A DNA stretch of 64,000 nt from Janibacter sp. A1S7. GTDB lineage: Bacteria; Actinomycetota; Actinomycetes; Actinomycetales; Dermatophilaceae. Positions 9,576 through 20,171 of the stretch are shown here, piece by piece. Position 1 is the first letter of the stretch; each line of letters opens with the position of its first letter. A program made the translations under genes and the position numbers. Under the pieces are notes generated by a model that saw only the letters and a list, made by a program, of their open reading frames with translations, made no database searches and had not been told where the DNA came from. Location of the stretch: NCBI RefSeq assembly GCF_037198315.1, contig NZ_CP144913.1, forward strand, positions 558,001-622,000. Direction: 5' to 3'.

Positions 9576-10685
9576 ATGGCCACCGAGGTCCCCGCCCCCG
9601 AGACGGGGGGAGACGTCGTCGTCGCCTCCGAGCTGCCCGAGCGCGCGCCCCTGCGCACGCTGCCGCTGCGTCACTGGCGCTTCGCGCTCAAGCGGGCGTT
9701 GAAGCAGTTCACCAACGACGGATGCACGGACCTCGCGGCGGCCCTGACCTACTTCTCGGTGCTGTCGATCTTCCCGGCGATGCTGGCCCTCGTCTCCATC
9801 CTCGGCCTCGTCGGCGAGCCCGAGCAGACCAAGAAGACCGTGCTGGACGTCATCGAGCAGCTCAGCCAGGGCACCGGCGGCAGGGCGATCGACACGATCT
9901 CCGGGCTGCTGGACCAGATGGTCAACTCCCCAGCGGCCGGCGTCGGCCTCGTCGTCGGTCTCGGTGGTGCCCTGTGGACCGCGTCCGGGTACGTCGGCGC
10001 CTTCGGTCGCGCGCTGAACCGGGTGTACGGCGTGGAGGAGGGCCGTAGCTTCATCAAGTTGCGGCCCATCCGGCTCGGCATCACGGCCGTGCTGTTGATC
10101 CTGGCGGCGGTCTCCGTGCTGGCCATCGCCGTCAGCGGCGACCTGGCCCGCGTCATCGGAGAGGCCATCGGGCTCGGGGATGCTGCGGTGACGACGTGGA
10201 ACCTCGCGAAGTGGCCGGTGCTCCTGCTCATCGCGATCTTCATGACCGGGCTGCTCTACTTCGCGACGCCGAACGTTCAGCGTCCCTTCCGCTGGCTCAG
10301 CCCGGGCGCGGCGGTGGCGATCATCGTGGCGATCATCGCCTCGCTCGGCTTCTTCTTCTACGTCTCGAACTTCGCCTCCTACAATGCGACCTACGGTTCC
10401 CTCGCCGGCGTCATCGTCTTCCTCCTGTGGCTGTGGATCGTCAACAACGTGCTGCTCTTCGGGGCGGAGTTCGACGTCGAGCTCGAGCGTTCGCGCCAGC
10501 TGCGTGTCGGCGAGGCGGCCGAGGGAGGCCTGATCCTCCCCGTGCGTGACTCGACGAAGTCCGACGCGGCGGCCAAGAAGAACGAGGCCGACCTCGAGCA
10601 GGCCCGGGCCCTGCGCATCCAGGGGCTGCACGACCACGGCAAGTCCGCGGCCGACCTCGCCGATGAGGAGATTCGCCGGGTCTGA
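9576..10685 (+). CDS. YihY/BrkB-family membrane protein
   Basis: A 369-residue inner-membrane protein of the YihY (formerly BrkB) family, whose molecular role is not established. Conserved landmarks are [17 protein letters not shown] near residue 50, then [20 protein letters not shown], and [19 protein letters not shown] near residue 270. About six membrane helices are apparent. The C-terminal 70 residues form a charged cytoplasmic tail rich in Ala, Glu and Lys. ATG 9576 is preceded by AAGGA about 10 bases upstream. It stands between two terminators, independent of the ribosomal genes. Confidence 0.9.
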   Translation: MATEVPAPETGGDVVVASELPERAPLRTLPLRHWRFALKRALKQFTNDGCTDLAAALTYFSVLSIFPAMLALVSILGLVGEPEQTKKTVLDVIEQLSQGTGGRAIDTISGLLDQMVNSPAAGVGLVVGLGGALWTASGYVGAFGRALNRVYGVEEGRSFIKLRPIRLGITAVLLILAAVSVLAIAVSGDLARVIGEAIGLGDAAVTTWNLAKWPVLLLIAIFMTGLLYFATPNVQRPFRWLSPGAAVAIIVAIIASLGFFFYVSNFASYNATYGSLAGVIVFLLWLWIVNNVLLFGAEFDVELERSRQLRVGEAAEGGLILPVRDSTKSDAAAKKNEADLEQARALRIQGLHDHGKSAADLADEEIRRV

Positions 10686-11040
10686 CCCGGCCGGCCCCCG
10701 TCGCCGGCGCTCCCGCGTCCCTCGATTTGGACTGCGGTCGCGCGCTCTGGCACACTGTTCAGGTTGCTTGTTGAGCGGTAACGCCATGACCGGATTTGCC
10801 CTGGTCGCGGTGGTTGCCGACACCCCGATGACAACGCATCGAACCGCGTGCTGCGTGGGGCGACACATCGGACGAGAGCAAGATCCGGTTCGACCGGGTC
10901 ATCGACCAGACCGCACGACATGGCTCCTGAGCCCGTCGTCGGGCCGCGGAGCGGGTGCGACACACCCGACCGCGTGGGTCGGAGATCCGACTGGACCCAC
11001 ACAGACCAGGCAAGACGGCGAGAGAGAGACGGAAGCACAG
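10686..11040. other. 355-base leader region of the S10 operon
   Basis: No gene is seen here. The stretch holds the probable rpsJ promoter (10727-10756) and a long untranslated leader of about 275 bases with several short hairpins, for example CGGGTG-CGACA-CACCCG near 10953. Long leaders before rpsJ are often regulatory in other bacteria, but I see no homology to the E. coli S10 leader and assign no mechanism. Confidence 0.55.
10727..10756 (+). promoter_or_regulatory. probable S10 operon promoter
   Basis: TTGGAC (10727-10732) and CACACT (10751-10756) are 18 bases apart. The -35 is good and the -10 is weaker. The position gives a leader of about 275 bases before rpsJ. Confidence 0.5.
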
Positions 11041-11349
11041 ATGGCGGGACAGAAGATCCGCATCCGGTTGAAGTCGTATGACCACGAGGTCATCGACAAC
11101 TCGGCGCGAAAGATCGTCGACACCGTGACCCGTGCCGGCGCGACGGTTATCGGCCCCGTGCCGCTGCCGACGGAGAAGAACGTGTTCTGCGTCATCCGGT
11201 CGCCGCACAAGTACAAGGACAGCCGCGAGCACTTCGAGATGCGCACCCACAAGCGCCTCATCGACATCATCGACCCGACGCCCAAGGCCGTCGACTCGCT
11301 GATGCGTCTCGACCTCCCGGCTGACGTCAACATCGAGATCAAGCTCTGA
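11041..11349 (+). CDS. rpsJ: 30S ribosomal protein S10
   Basis: S10 (NusE), 102 residues, a 30S head protein that also joins NusB in transcription antitermination. It runs from [15 protein letters not shown] through [19 protein letters not shown] to the end VNIEIKL, full family length. ATG 11041 follows GGAAG at 6 bases. It is the first gene of a long ribosomal-protein operon that continues through rpsQ. Confidence 0.98.
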   Translation: MAGQKIRIRLKSYDHEVIDNSARKIVDTVTRAGATVIGPVPLPTEKNVFCVIRSPHKYKDSREHFEMRTHKRLIDIIDPTPKAVDSLMRLDLPADVNIEIKL

Positions 11350-11366
11350 TCCGGGAGAGACGAGAC

Positions 11367-12023
11367 ATGACCACCACCATGACCAAGACCGTCAAGGGCG
11401 TCCTCGGCGAGAAGCTCGGCATGACGCAGGTCTGGGACGAGGAGAACCGCCTCGTCCCCGTGACCGTCGTCCAGGCCGGGCCCTGCGTCGTCACCCAGAT
11501 CCGCACCACCGAGACCGACGGCTACGAGGCCGTCCAGCTCGCCTACGGCGCGATCGACCCCCGCAAGGTCAACCAGCCCACCAGCGGTCACTTCGCCAAG
11601 GCCGGCGCCACCCCGCGCCGTCACCTCGTCGAGCTGCGCACGAGCGACGCCTCCGAGTACACCCTCGGTCAGGAAGTCACTGTCGATCTCTTCGAGGTCG
11701 GCCAGGAGATCGACGTCACCGGCACGACCAAGGGCAAGGGCTTCGCGGGCGTCATGAAGCGCCACGGGTTCCACGGTGTCGGCGCCTCCCACGGTGCGCA
11801 CCGCAACCACCGCAAGCCCGGCTCGATCGGTGGCTGCGCCACCCCGGGTCGCGTCTTCAAGGGGATGCGCATGGCCGGCCGCATGGGCGGCGAGCGCCAG
11901 ACCACCCAGAACCTCACGATCCACGCGATCGACGCCGACAAGGGCCTGCTGCTGGTCAAGGGCGCCGTCCCCGGCGCCCGCGGCGGCATCGTCCTCGTCC
12001 GCGCCTCAGCGAAGGGAGCCTGA
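11367..12023 (+). CDS. rplC: 50S ribosomal protein L3
   Basis: L3, 218 residues, one of the first proteins to bind 23S rRNA; its long loop reaches near the peptidyl-transferase centre. Visible landmarks are [13 protein letters not shown] at the N-terminus and the loop with [20 protein letters not shown] and [12 protein letters not shown] 11367 has GGGAGAG upstream; the ATG four codons later (MTKTVKG) is an alternative. It is spaced 17 bases after rpsJ. Confidence 0.97.
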   Translation: MTTTMTKTVKGVLGEKLGMTQVWDEENRLVPVTVVQAGPCVVTQIRTTETDGYEAVQLAYGAIDPRKVNQPTSGHFAKAGATPRRHLVELRTSDASEYTLGQEVTVDLFEVGQEIDVTGTTKGKGFAGVMKRHGFHGVGASHGAHRNHRKPGSIGGCATPGRVFKGMRMAGRMGGERQTTQNLTIHAIDADKGLLLVKGAVPGARGGIVLVRASAKGA

Positions 12024-12024
12024 C

Positions 12025-12666
12025 GTGCCGACCATCGACATCATCAGCCCGCAGGGCTCGGCCTCCGGCACCGTCGAGCTGCCTGCCGAGGTCTTCGACG
12101 TGGAGGTCAACGTCCCGTTGATCCACCAGGTCGTCGTCGCCCAGCAGGCGGCTGCCCGTCGGGGCACGCACAAGACCAAGACCCGTGCCGAGGTCCGCGG
12201 CGGCGGCATCAAGCCCTACCGCCAGAAGGGGACCGGCCGCGCCCGCCAGGGTTCGATCCGGGCACCGCAGTTCGCCGGTGGTGGCACCGTCCACGGCCCG
12301 CAGCCGCGTGACTACGGACAGCGCACCCCCAAGAAGATGAAGGCGGCCGCCCTGCGCGGAGCCCTCTCGGACCGGGCGCGCCACGGTCGCATCCACGTCC
12401 TCAGCACGCTCCTGGAGGGCGACACCCCGTCGACGAAGGGCGTCACGTCCGTCCTCGGCGGTCTGACCGAGCGCAAGAACCTGCTCGTCGTGATCGAGCG
12501 CGGCAACGTGACCGCGTGGAAGTCGGTGCGCAACCTCGTCGACGTCCACGTCCTCTTCGCTGACCAGCTCAACACCTACGACGTGCTCTGCGCCGACGAC
12601 ATCGTCTTCACCCAGGCGGCGCTCGAGGGCTTCCTCGCGCCCAAGACAGAGGGGACTGCCAAGTGA
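12025..12666 (+). CDS. rplD: 50S ribosomal protein L4
   Basis: L4, 213 residues, lines the peptide exit tunnel with L22 and is autoregulatory in some bacteria. The tunnel loop is clear: [19 protein letters not shown], then [16 protein letters not shown]. The GTG at 12025 starts one base after the rplC stop and has GAAGGGA upstream. Its last codons overlap the rplW start by 4 bases. Confidence 0.97.
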   Translation: MPTIDIISPQGSASGTVELPAEVFDVEVNVPLIHQVVVAQQAAARRGTHKTKTRAEVRGGGIKPYRQKGTGRARQGSIRAPQFAGGGTVHGPQPRDYGQRTPKKMKAAALRGALSDRARHGRIHVLSTLLEGDTPSTKGVTSVLGGLTERKNLLVVIERGNVTAWKSVRNLVDVHVLFADQLNTYDVLCADDIVFTQAALEGFLAPKTEGTAK

Positions 12667-12977
12667 GCCAGATCAGTTCTGCGTCCCAGACCAAGGACCC
12701 GCGCGACATCCTCATCCGTCCCGTGGTGTCCGAGAAGTCCTACGGCCTGCTCGACGACGGGAAGTACACCTTCATCGTCGACCCGCGGGCGAACAAGACG
12801 GAGATCAAGATCGCCGTCGAGCAGATCTTCGACGTCAAGGTCGACTCCGTGCACACCATGAACCGAGTCGGCAAGGCCCGACGCACGCGGTTCGGCACCG
12901 GTAAGCGCAAGGACACGAAGCGCGCGATCGTCACCCTCCGCGAGGGCACGATCGACATCTTCGGCGGCCAGGGCTGA
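12663..12977 (+). CDS. rplW: 50S ribosomal protein L23
   Basis: L23, 104 residues, sits at the tunnel exit, where it docks trigger factor and SRP in other bacteria. Conserved text: [17 protein letters not shown], then [17 protein letters not shown] and the basic loop [12 protein letters not shown] 12663 overlaps the rplD stop (GTGA), so translation is coupled. Confidence 0.97.
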   Translation: MSQISSASQTKDPRDILIRPVVSEKSYGLLDDGKYTFIVDPRANKTEIKIAVEQIFDVKVDSVHTMNRVGKARRTRFGTGKRKDTKRAIVTLREGTIDIFGGQG

Positions 12978-12999
12978 CGGAGAGGACAAGGAAGAACCA

Positions 13000-13836
13000 A
13001 TGGGTATCCGCAAGTACAAGCCGACCACTCCCGGTCGCCGCGCCAGCTCCGTCGCCGACTTCGTCGAGGTCACTCGTGACACGCCGGAGAAGTCGCTGGT
13101 CCGCCCGCTGAGCAAGTCCGGTGGCCGCAACGCCTCCGGCCGCATCACCACCCGTCACATCGGTGGTGGCCACAAGCGCGCCTACCGCGTCATCGACTTC
13201 CGTCGCCACGACAAGGACGGCGTCCCCGCGAAGGTCGCGCACATCGAGTACGACCCGAACCGCACCGCCCGCATCGCGCTGCTGCACTACGCCGACGGCG
13301 AGAAGCGCTACATCCTGGCGCCGAACAAGCTCGGTCAGGGTGCGGCCGTCGAGAACGGCCCCGCCTCGGACATCAAGGTCGGCAACAACCTGCCGCTGCG
13401 CAACATCCCGGCCGGTACGACCGTCCACGCGGTCGAGCTGCGTCCGGGGGGCGGCGCCAAGCTGGCCCGGTCCGCCGGTGTCAGCATCCAGCTGCTCGCC
13501 AAGGAGGGACACCTCGCCACGCTGCGCATGCCCTCCGGTGAGGTCCGTCGGGTCGACGCGCGGTGCCGCGCCACGATCGGTCAGGTCGGCAACGCCGAGC
13601 AGACCAACATCCGCTGGGGCAAGGCCGGCCGCATGCGGTGGAAGGGCAAGCGCCCCACCGTCCGCGGTGTCGTGATGAACCCGATCGACCACCCGCACGG
13701 TGGTGGTGAGGGCCGCACGTCGGGCGGTCGCCACCCCGTCTCGCCCTGGGGCCAGCCCGAGGGTCGTACCCGGCGTCCCGGCAAGGCGAGCGACAAGCTC
13801 ATCGTCCGTCGCCGCCGCACCGGCAAGAAGCGCTGA
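13000..13836 (+). CDS. rplB: 50S ribosomal protein L2
   Basis: L2, 278 residues, supports subunit association and peptidyl transfer. It begins [14 protein letters not shown] and contains the C-terminal signature [16 protein letters not shown] with the conserved histidine important for activity in E. coli. It ends in a basic tail RRRRTGKKR. The length is normal. It lies 22 bases after rplW with AGGACAAGGAAG upstream as ribosome site. Confidence 0.98.
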   Translation: MGIRKYKPTTPGRRASSVADFVEVTRDTPEKSLVRPLSKSGGRNASGRITTRHIGGGHKRAYRVIDFRRHDKDGVPAKVAHIEYDPNRTARIALLHYADGEKRYILAPNKLGQGAAVENGPASDIKVGNNLPLRNIPAGTTVHAVELRPGGGAKLARSAGVSIQLLAKEGHLATLRMPSGEVRRVDARCRATIGQVGNAEQTNIRWGKAGRMRWKGKRPTVRGVVMNPIDHPHGGGEGRTSGGRHPVSPWGQPEGRTRRPGKASDKLIVRRRRTGKKR

Positions 13837-13851
13837 TAGGAGCATTGGGAC

Positions 13852-14133
13852 ATGCCTCGTAGTTTGAAGAAGGGCCCCTTCATCGACGACCACCTCCAGA
13901 AGAAGGTGGACGTCCAGAACGAAGCGGGCAGCAAGAACGTCATCAAGACCTGGTCGCGTCGTTCGGTGATCTCGCCGGACATGCTCGGCCACACCCTCGC
14001 CGTGCACGACGGTCGCAAGCACGTCCCGGTGTTCGTCACCGAGGCGATGGTCGGCCACAAGCTCGGAGAGTTCGCCCCGACCCGCACCTTCCGCGGTCAC
14101 GTGAAGGACGACAAGAAGGGACGTCGTCGCTGA
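13852..14133 (+). CDS. rpsS: 30S ribosomal protein S19
   Basis: S19, 93 residues, a 30S head protein that forms an intersubunit bridge. It begins [15 protein letters not shown] and ends with [20 protein letters not shown]; the Ser-Leu-Lys-Lys-Gly-Pro-Phe start is diagnostic. The stop overlaps the rplV ATG (TGATG). Confidence 0.98.
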   Translation: MPRSLKKGPFIDDHLQKKVDVQNEAGSKNVIKTWSRRSVISPDMLGHTLAVHDGRKHVPVFVTEAMVGHKLGEFAPTRTFRGHVKDDKKGRRR

Positions 14134-14543
14134 TGCCTGCCACCGAGACCACCGAGCAGGAGGCACTGGTCGCCCGGGCCTCCGCACGCCACGTGCGCAT
14201 CACGCCGATGAAGGCGCGCCGCGTCGTCGACCTGATCCGCGGCAAGGACACCCGGACCGCGATCGCCACGCTCCAGTTCGCCCCCCAGGGTGCGTCCGAG
14301 CAGACCCTGAAGGTCCTGCAGAGCGCGATCGCCAACCTGCGTGTCAAGGCCGACGAGGTGGGGGAGCCGTTCGACGAGCGCAACCTCATCGTCACCTCGG
14401 CCTACGTCGACGAGGGTCCGACGATGAAGCGCTTCCGTCCGCGGGCCCAGGGCCGCGCCGGCCGGATCAACAAGCGCACCAGCCACATCACCGTCCTCGT
14501 GACGAGCAAGCCTGAGAAGGCCGCGAAGGGAGGGGCCCGCTGA
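14133..14543 (+). CDS. rplV: 50S ribosomal protein L22
   Basis: L22, 136 residues, whose beta-hairpin lines the exit tunnel and where macrolide-resistance changes occur in other bacteria. Conserved segments are [20 protein letters not shown] and the hairpin [20 protein letters not shown]. The C-terminus is slightly extended. Start and stop codons overlap both neighbours by one base. Confidence 0.97.
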   Translation: MPATETTEQEALVARASARHVRITPMKARRVVDLIRGKDTRTAIATLQFAPQGASEQTLKVLQSAIANLRVKADEVGEPFDERNLIVTSAYVDEGPTMKRFRPRAQGRAGRINKRTSHITVLVTSKPEKAAKGGAR

Positions 14544-15367
14544 TGGGTCAGAAGATCAACCCGCACGGCTTCCGTCTGGGCATCACCAACGACCACAAGA
14601 GCCGCTGGTTCGCCGACTCCAACAAGGAGGGTCAGCGCTACCGCGACTACGTCAAGGAGGACGTGGCGATCCGGGGGCTCCTGTCCACGGGCATGGAGCG
14701 CGCCGGTATCGCCCGCGTCGAGATCGAGCGCACCCGGGACCGCGTGCGGGTGGACATCCACACCGCGCGTCCGGGCATCGTCATCGGTCGCCGTGGCGCC
14801 GAGGCGGACCGCATCCGCGGTGAGCTCGAGAAGCTCACCGGCAAGCAGGTCCAGCTGAACATCCTCGAGGTGAAGAACCCCGAGATCGAGGCCCAGCTCG
14901 TCGCCCAGGGCATCGCCGAGCAGCTCGCTGCTCGCGTGACCTTCCGTCGTGCCATGCGCAAGGGGATGCAGTCCTCCCTTCGAGCCGGCGCCAAGGGCAT
15001 CCGGATCCAGTGCTCCGGTCGCCTCGGCGGTGCGGAGATGTCCCGCTCCGAGTTCTACCGCGAGGGCCGCGTGCCGCTGCACACCCTCCGCGCGAACATC
15101 GACTACGGCTTCTACGAGGCCCGCACGACCTTCGGCCGCATCGGCGTCAAGGTCTGGATCTACAAGGGCGACATGACCGAGAAGGAGTTCGCGGCCCAGC
15201 AGGCGTCCGCAGCTCCCCGTGGTCGTGGCCCACGTCGCGACCGCGACGACCGTCCCGCCCGCGCCCGGCGCGGTGGCGACCGCAGCAAGGAGGCGCCGGC
15301 CCAGGCCGCCGCCCCGGCTGACGCACCCGCCGCCGAGGCTCCGGCCAAGACCGAGGGAGAGTCCTGA
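14543..15367 (+). CDS. rpsC: 30S ribosomal protein S3
   Basis: S3, 274 residues, contacts mRNA at the entry channel. The core (about residues 1-212) starts [14 protein letters not shown] and includes the KH-domain [15 protein letters not shown]. The last 60 residues are a low-complexity tail, first basic ([20 protein letters not shown]) and then Ala/Pro-rich, typical of actinobacterial S3. The ATG shares a base with the rplV stop. Confidence 0.97.
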   Translation: MGQKINPHGFRLGITNDHKSRWFADSNKEGQRYRDYVKEDVAIRGLLSTGMERAGIARVEIERTRDRVRVDIHTARPGIVIGRRGAEADRIRGELEKLTGKQVQLNILEVKNPEIEAQLVAQGIAEQLAARVTFRRAMRKGMQSSLRAGAKGIRIQCSGRLGGAEMSRSEFYREGRVPLHTLRANIDYGFYEARTTFGRIGVKVWIYKGDMTEKEFAAQQASAAPRGRGPRRDRDDRPARARRGGDRSKEAPAQAAAPADAPAAEAPAKTEGES

Positions 15368-15368
15368 G

Positions 15369-15788
15369 ATGTTGATCCCCCGACGGGTCAAGCACCGCAA
15401 GCAGCACCACCCGAAGCGCTCGGGCATGTCGAAGGGCGGCACCGCCGTCTCCTTCGGTGACTACGGGCTCCAGGCACTGGACCCGGCCTACGTCACGAAC
15501 CGTCAGATCGAGGCGGCTCGTATCGCCATGACGCGTTACATGAAGCGTGGCGGCAAGGTCTGGATCAACATCTACCCGGACCGACCGCTGACCAAGAAGC
15601 CGGCTGAGACCCGCATGGGTTCCGGTAAGGGCTCCCCGGAGTGGTGGGTGGCCAACGTCAAGCCGGGCCGGATCATGTTCGAGATCTCCGGTGTCGACGA
15701 GGACGTGGCGCGCGAGGCAATGCGCCTGGCGATGCACAAGTTGCCGATGAAGTGCCGCTTCGTCGCGCGTGAGGGTGGTGACAACTGA
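15369..15788 (+). CDS. rplP: 50S ribosomal protein L16
   Basis: L16, 139 residues, lies by the A-site tRNA elbow. Conserved text: [20 protein letters not shown], the arginine-containing [20 protein letters not shown] and the signature [14 protein letters not shown]. The ATG lies one base after the rpsC stop; the stop overlaps rpmC. Confidence 0.98.
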   Translation: MLIPRRVKHRKQHHPKRSGMSKGGTAVSFGDYGLQALDPAYVTNRQIEAARIAMTRYMKRGGKVWINIYPDRPLTKKPAETRMGSGKGSPEWWVANVKPGRIMFEISGVDEDVAREAMRLAMHKLPMKCRFVAREGGDN

Positions 15789-16048
15789 TGGCAGTCGGAT
15801 CGAAGGACCTGACCCCGGCGGACCTGCGTGAGTTGACCGATGACCGTCTGGTCGACGAGTTGCGCAAGGGCAAGGAGGAGCTGTTCAACCTCCGCTTCCA
15901 GTCGGCGACCGGCCAGCTGGACAACCACGGGCGGCTGCGCGCGGTCCGCAAGGACATCGCCCGGATCTACACCGAGATGCGTGAGCGCGAGCTGGGAATT
16001 GGAACCAGCAGCGGTTCCGCCTCGACGGGTTCCGGTGAGGCGAAGTGA
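15788..16048 (+). CDS. rpmC: 50S ribosomal protein L29
   Basis: L29, 86 residues, sits beside L23 at the tunnel exit. The core [20 protein letters not shown] and [20 protein letters not shown] is typical; a Ser/Gly-rich tail ([11 protein letters not shown]) follows. Start and stop overlap the flanking genes, with a 4-base overlap into rpsQ. Confidence 0.96.
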   Translation: MAVGSKDLTPADLRELTDDRLVDELRKGKEELFNLRFQSATGQLDNHGRLRAVRKDIARIYTEMRERELGIGTSSGSASTGSGEAK

Positions 16049-16329
16049 GCGAGAACGTGAAGGAAGACACCGTGACCACCCGTAATGACCGCAAGACGCG
16101 GCGCGGCTACGTCGTCAGCGACAAGATGGACAAGACCGTCGTCGTCGAGGTCGAGGACCGCGTCAAGCACGCCCTGTACGGCAAGGTCATGCGCCGGACC
16201 GAGAAGGTCAAGGCGCACGACGAGCAGAACACCGCCGGCATCGGCGACCACGTGCTCATCATGGAGACCCGGCCGTTGTCGGCCACCAAGCGCTGGCGCC
16301 TGGTCGAGGTCCTCGAGAAGGCCAAGTAA
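16045..16329 (+). CDS. rpsQ: 30S ribosomal protein S17
   Basis: S17, 94 residues, a primary 16S rRNA binding protein. Its OB-fold shows [20 protein letters not shown] and [15 protein letters not shown] 16045 overlaps the rpmC stop; a second possible GTG lies at 16072 after an AAGGAAG site, which would give a shorter N-terminus closer to E. coli S17. It is the last gene before a 208-base gap carrying a strong hairpin. Confidence 0.95.
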   Translation: MSENVKEDTVTTRNDRKTRRGYVVSDKMDKTVVVEVEDRVKHALYGKVMRRTEKVKAHDEQNTAGIGDHVLIMETRPLSATKRWRLVEVLEKAK

Positions 16330-16425
16330 TCCGTCCAAGGGGACGTCGTCGCCCCGGGTGCCCCCGCTCGTTGTCGTGGGACGCCTTCGGGGGACCAGTC
16401 CCCGCCGGGCCCTGCGGGGCCCACT

Positions 16426-16455
16426 GGACGAAGGGGGTCATCGCCCCCTTCGTCC
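16426..16455 (+). terminator. hairpin between rpsQ and rplN
   Basis: A perfect 12-bp stem (GGACGAAGGGGG at 16426-16437 and its complement at 16444-16455) with a 6-base loop lies within the ribosomal-protein cluster. No uridine run follows. It could end part of the transcripts, attenuate them or be an RNA-processing site. The gap 16330-16537 also has GGGCCC repeats but no clear promoter. Confidence 0.65.
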
Positions 16456-16537
16456 ACACAGACCGAAAGTCCAGTTCGGCAAGGCTCCACCCGAGCAACC
16501 TCGGGCAGGAGAACCAGCACGACGACAGGAGTGAGAA

Positions 16538-16906
16538 GTGATCCAGCAGGAGTCGCGACTGCGCGTCGCCGACAACACCGGTGCCAAGGAGATCTTGTGC
16601 ATCCGCGTGCTCGGTGGCTCCGGCCGCCGGTACGCCGGCGTCGGCGACACCATCGTCGCCACCGTCAAGGACGCCATCCCGGGCGGCAACGTCAAGAAGG
16701 GCGACATCGTCAAGGCGGTCATCGTCCGCACGACCAAGGAGAGCCGCCGCGTCGACGGTTCGTACATCAAGTTCGACGAGAACGCAGCCGTCATCCTCAA
16801 GGCTGATGGCGAGCCGCGCGGGACGCGCATCTTCGGGCCGGTCGGCCGCGAACTTCGCGACAAGAAGTTCATGAAGATCGTCTCGCTCGCACCGGAGGTG
16901 ATCTGA
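16538..16906 (+). CDS. rplN: 50S ribosomal protein L14
   Basis: L14, 122 residues, forms intersubunit bridges. It starts [19 protein letters not shown] and contains the signature [20 protein letters not shown], ending with SLAPEVI. GTG 16538 follows AGGAGTGAGA. It is the first gene after the rpsQ-rplN gap and so perhaps has its own promoter. Confidence 0.97.
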   Translation: MIQQESRLRVADNTGAKEILCIRVLGGSGRRYAGVGDTIVATVKDAIPGGNVKKGDIVKAVIVRTTKESRRVDGSYIKFDENAAVILKADGEPRGTRIFGPVGRELRDKKFMKIVSLAPEVI

Positions 16907-16909
16907 CCC

Positions 16910-17248
16910 ATGAGCAAGCTCAAGATCAAGAAGGGCGACCTCGTCCAGGTCCTGTCCGGCAAGGACAAGGGTCTGCAGGGCAAGGTCATCTCGGTCAACA
17001 CCGAGACCCAGCGCGTCGTGGTCGAGGGTGTCCAGCGGGTCACCCGCCACACCAAGGCCGGCATGGGCGGCCAGGCCGGCGGCCTGGTCGTCACCGAGGC
17101 GCCGATCCACGTGAGCAACGTGGCCATCGTCGACCCGGAGGAGAACAAGCCGACCCGCATCAGGACCCGCGTCGAGTCCGTCGAGCGCGACGGGCGCACC
17201 AAGGCGAGCCGCACCCGCGTCGCGGTGCGCTCGGGCAAGGACCTCTGA
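16910..17248 (+). CDS. rplX: 50S ribosomal protein L24
   Basis: L24, 112 residues, an assembly initiator near the tunnel exit. The KOW motif is present at the start ([20 protein letters not shown]), followed by [14 protein letters not shown] and [14 protein letters not shown]. It lies 3 bases after rplN and one base before rplE. Confidence 0.97.
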   Translation: MSKLKIKKGDLVQVLSGKDKGLQGKVISVNTETQRVVVEGVQRVTRHTKAGMGGQAGGLVVTEAPIHVSNVAIVDPEENKPTRIRTRVESVERDGRTKASRTRVAVRSGKDL

Positions 17249-17249
17249 G

Positions 17250-17819
17250 ATGACTGACACCATGACCAGCACCGAGACCCCGCGACTGAAGGCAAAGTAC
17301 GCCGAGACGGTCGTCGGGCAGCTCAACGAGCAGTTCGGCTACACCAACCCGATGCAGGTTCCCCGCGTCGTGAAGGTCGTCGTGAACATGGGCGTCGGTG
17401 ACGCCGCCAAGGACAGCAAGCTGATCGAGGGCGCCATCCGCGACCTGACCGCCATCACCGGGCAGAAGCCGCAGGTGACCAAGGCCCGCAAGTCCATCGC
17501 GCAGTTCAAGCTGCGCGAAGGCATGCCGATCGGGACGCACGCCACCCTGCGTGGCGCACGCATGTGGGAGTTCCTCGACCGGCTCACGTCGGTCGCGCTT
17601 CCCCGCATCCGTGACTTCCGTGGCCTGAACCCGAAGCAGTTCGACGGCAACGGCAACTACACCTTCGGTCTGAACGAGCAGTCGATGTTCCACGAGATCA
17701 ACCAGGACAAGATCGACCGCGTCCGCGGCATGGACATCACCGTGGTCACGACCGCGACGAATGACGACGAGGGCCGCGCGCTGCTGAAGGCGCTGGGCTT
17801 CCCCTTCAAGGAGAACTGA
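17250..17819 (+). CDS. rplE: 50S ribosomal protein L5
   Basis: L5, 189 residues, binds 5S rRNA and contacts P-site tRNA. Conserved text: [35 protein letters not shown] and [22 protein letters not shown] 17250 is one base after the rplX stop; an in-frame ATG four codons later is also possible. Confidence 0.97.
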   Translation: MTDTMTSTETPRLKAKYAETVVGQLNEQFGYTNPMQVPRVVKVVVNMGVGDAAKDSKLIEGAIRDLTAITGQKPQVTKARKSIAQFKLREGMPIGTHATLRGARMWEFLDRLTSVALPRIRDFRGLNPKQFDGNGNYTFGLNEQSMFHEINQDKIDRVRGMDITVVTTATNDDEGRALLKALGFPFKEN

Positions 17820-17820
17820 G

Positions 17821-18006
17821 ATGGCCAAGACCGCCCTGATCAACAAGGCCAACAAGAAGCCGAAGTTCAAGGTCCGCGGGTACACGCGGTGCCAGCGCTG
17901 CGGCCGGCCGCACTCGGTCTACCGCAAGTTCGGCCTGTGCCGTGTGTGCCTTCGTGAGATGGCGCACCGCGGTGAGCTTCCCGGCGTGACCAAGTCCAGC
18001 TGGTAA
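17821..18006 (+). CDS. rpsZ: 30S ribosomal protein S14, zinc-binding type
   Basis: A 61-residue zinc-binding (C+) form of S14. Two Cys-x-x-Cys pairs are visible (CQRC and CRVC), bracketing [12 protein letters not shown], which is the diagnostic short S14 arrangement. It lies directly after rplE. A 148-base gap with a G6/C6 hairpin separates it from rpsH. Confidence 0.97.
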   Translation: MAKTALINKANKKPKFKVRGYTRCQRCGRPHSVYRKFGLCRVCLREMAHRGELPGVTKSSW

Positions 18007-18016
18007 TCACTCGCTC

Positions 18017-18033
18017 GGGGGGTCCCGCCCCCC
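18017..18033 (+). terminator. G6/C6 hairpin between rpsZ and rpsH
   Basis: GGGGGG (18017-18022) pairs with CCCCCC (18028-18033) around a 5-base loop, ten bases after the rpsZ stop. The short, strong stem without a U-run could be an attenuator or an mRNA-processing structure. Confidence 0.4.
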
Positions 18034-18154
18034 AAGTGCCCCCACAAACCCGCGTGGTCACCTTCTTCCGAGGGGCCACATCCAAGAACTCCTACATCGA
18101 AGGTCGCTCCGGATCCCGGAGTGAAACCGCGGTGAGAGAGGGCAGGCAGAGCCC

Positions 18155-18553
18155 ATGACCATGACCGACCCGATTGCGGACATGTTGACCCGCGTGCGGA
18201 ACGCCAACTCGGCGCACCACGACGAGGTCTCCATGCCGTACTCCAAGCTGAAGTCGCACATCGCGGAGATCCTCCAGGCGGAGGGTTTCATCGCGGGGTG
18301 GACCGTCGAGGAGGCCACCGTCGGAAAGACGCTGGAGATCTCCCTCAAGTACGGCCCGAACCGTGAGCGTTCCATCGCGGGGGTGCGCCGGGTGTCCAAG
18401 CCCGGTCTGCGCGTCTACGCGAAGTCCACCAACCTGCCGAAGGTTCTCGGCGGCCTGGGCGTGGCGATCATCTCCACGTCCTCCGGCCTCCTGACCGACA
18501 AGCAGGCCGCAACCAAGGGTGTGGGCGGGGAAGTCCTCGCCTACGTCTGGTAA
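18155..18553 (+). CDS. rpsH: 30S ribosomal protein S8
   Basis: S8, 132 residues, a central 16S rRNA binder and in E. coli the spc-operon repressor. It contains [16 protein letters not shown] at the N-terminus and the end signature [22 protein letters not shown]. Start choices are ATG 18155 or 18161. A purine-rich stretch (GAGAGAGGGCAGGCAGAG) lies upstream. Confidence 0.97.
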   Translation: MTMTDPIADMLTRVRNANSAHHDEVSMPYSKLKSHIAEILQAEGFIAGWTVEEATVGKTLEISLKYGPNRERSIAGVRRVSKPGLRVYAKSTNLPKVLGGLGVAIISTSSGLLTDKQAATKGVGGEVLAYVW

Positions 18554-18565
18554 GGGGAAGCAGAC

Positions 18566-19102
18566 ATGTCGCGTATCGGACGACTCCCGGTCGCCATCCC
18601 CAGCGGTGTCGACATCACCATCGATGGCCAGACCGTCACGGTCAAGGGCCCCAAGGGTGAGCTGCAGACGACTGTGTCCGAGCCGATCACGGTCGCTCGG
18701 ACCGAGGACGGTCTCGAGGTGGCCCGCCCCGACGACGAGCGCGAGTCGCGCTCTCTCCACGGGCTCTCCCGCAGCCTCATCAACAACATGGTCGTCGGTG
18801 TCACCGAGGGCTACGAGAAGAAGCTCGAGATCCACGGCACCGGTTACCGCGTGCAGAACAAGGGCGGCTCCCTGGAGTTCGCGCTCGGGTTCAGCCACCC
18901 GGTCGTCGTCGAGGCGCCCGAGGGGATCAGCTTCACCGTCGAGAACCCGACCCACCTCGCCGTGCAGGGCATCGACAAGCAGCTCGTCGGTGAGACCGCT
19001 GCCAACATCCGCAAGCTCCGCCGTCCCGACCCGTACAAGGGCAAGGGTGTCCGGTACGAGGGCGAGCAGATCCGTCGCAAGGTCGGAAAGGCTGGTAAGT
19101 AA
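18566..19102 (+). CDS. rplF: 50S ribosomal protein L6
   Basis: L6, 178 residues, near the factor-binding site. It starts [17 protein letters not shown] and includes [29 protein letters not shown] and the C-terminal signature [16 protein letters not shown]. Full family length. It lies 12 bases after rpsH. Confidence 0.98.
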   Translation: MSRIGRLPVAIPSGVDITIDGQTVTVKGPKGELQTTVSEPITVARTEDGLEVARPDDERESRSLHGLSRSLINNMVVGVTEGYEKKLEIHGTGYRVQNKGGSLEFALGFSHPVVVEAPEGISFTVENPTHLAVQGIDKQLVGETAANIRKLRRPDPYKGKGVRYEGEQIRRKVGKAGK

Positions 19103-19105
19103 GCC

Positions 19106-19480
19106 ATGGCAATGATCGTCAAGCGAGCCAAGGGCAAGAGCGCCGCTCGTGGTCGTCGCCACCTGCGCGTGCGCAAGAAGGTCACCGGCACCGCGGCACG
19201 TCCGCGTCTGGTGGTCAACCGCAGCAGCCGCCACGTCTTCGTCCAGGTTGTCGACGACACGGTCGGCAAGACCGTCGCGTCCGCGTCGACCATGGAGGCC
19301 GACGTGCGTGCACTGGACGGTGACAAGACCGCGCGGGCCAAGAAGGTCGGCGAGCTCGTGGCCGAGCGGTCCAAGTCCGTCGGTATCGAGGCCGTCGTCT
19401 TCGACCGTGGCGGAAACCGGTACCACGGTCGCGTCGCCGCGATCGCCGATGGTGCCCGCGAAGGGGGTCTGGCGCTGTGA
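19106..19480 (+). CDS. rplR: 50S ribosomal protein L18
   Basis: L18, 124 residues, binds 5S rRNA with L5. The N-terminus is basic; the core [20 protein letters not shown] and the end [20 protein letters not shown] are typical. It starts 3 bases after rplF. A CGAAGGGGG word occurs near the 3' end (19459). Confidence 0.97.
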   Translation: MAMIVKRAKGKSAARGRRHLRVRKKVTGTAARPRLVVNRSSRHVFVQVVDDTVGKTVASASTMEADVRALDGDKTARAKKVGELVAERSKSVGIEAVVFDRGGNRYHGRVAAIADGAREGGLAL

Positions 19481-19514
19481 TGCAGACCCAGAACGTCGAG
19501 AAGAGGAACATCTG

Positions 19515-20171
19515 ATGCCCGGACCCCAGCGTCGAGGCGCCGGTGCCGCAGGCACCAACGAGCGCTCCAACAACGACCGTCGCGACAACCGCGGCGGAGG
19601 TCGTGGCGGTGGCCGCGACCGCAACGAGAACCAGTACCTCGAGCGGGTTGTGACCATCAACCGTGTCGCCAAGGTCGTCAAGGGTGGTCGTCGCTTCAGC
19701 TTCACCGCCCTGGTCGTCGTCGGCGACGGTGACGGCACCGTCGGGGTCGGCTACGGCAAGGCCAAGGAGGTCCCCTCCGCGATCGCCAAGGGTGTCGAGG
19801 AGGCGAAGAAGAACTTCTTCACCGTGCCGCGCATCCAGGGCACCATCCCGCACCCGATCCTCGGTGAGGACGCGGCCGGTGTCGTCATGCTCCGGCCGGC
19901 ATCGCCCGGTACCGGTGTCATCGCCGGTGGTTCCGTGCGCGCCGTGCTCGAGTGCGCCGGTATCCACGACGTGCTGAGCAAGTCGCTCGGTTCGGACAAC
20001 GCGATCAACATCGTCCACGCGGTGGTCGCGGCCCTCAAGGGCCTCGAGCGCCCGGAGGCCGTGGCGGCCCGCCGCGGTCTGCCCCTGGACGAGGTGGCCC
20101 CGGCCGCCATGCTGCGCGCCCAGGCTGCTGGCCGCGCGGAGGCCGCCGACAAGGCGAAGGCGGGTGCCTGA
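19515..20171 (+). CDS. rpsE: 30S ribosomal protein S5
   Basis: S5, 218 residues, helps decoding accuracy. The conserved core begins [20 protein letters not shown] and includes [15 protein letters not shown] and [11 protein letters not shown]. Before it stands an Asn/Arg/Gly-rich N-terminal extension ([19 protein letters not shown]) typical of actinobacterial S5. ATG 19515 follows AAGAGGA. The stop overlaps rpmD. Confidence 0.97.
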   Translation: MPGPQRRGAGAAGTNERSNNDRRDNRGGGRGGGRDRNENQYLERVVTINRVAKVVKGGRRFSFTALVVVGDGDGTVGVGYGKAKEVPSAIAKGVEEAKKNFFTVPRIQGTIPHPILGEDAAGVVMLRPASPGTGVIAGGSVRAVLECAGIHDVLSKSLGSDNAINIVHAVVAALKGLERPEAVAARRGLPLDEVAPAAMLRAQAAGRAEAADKAKAGA

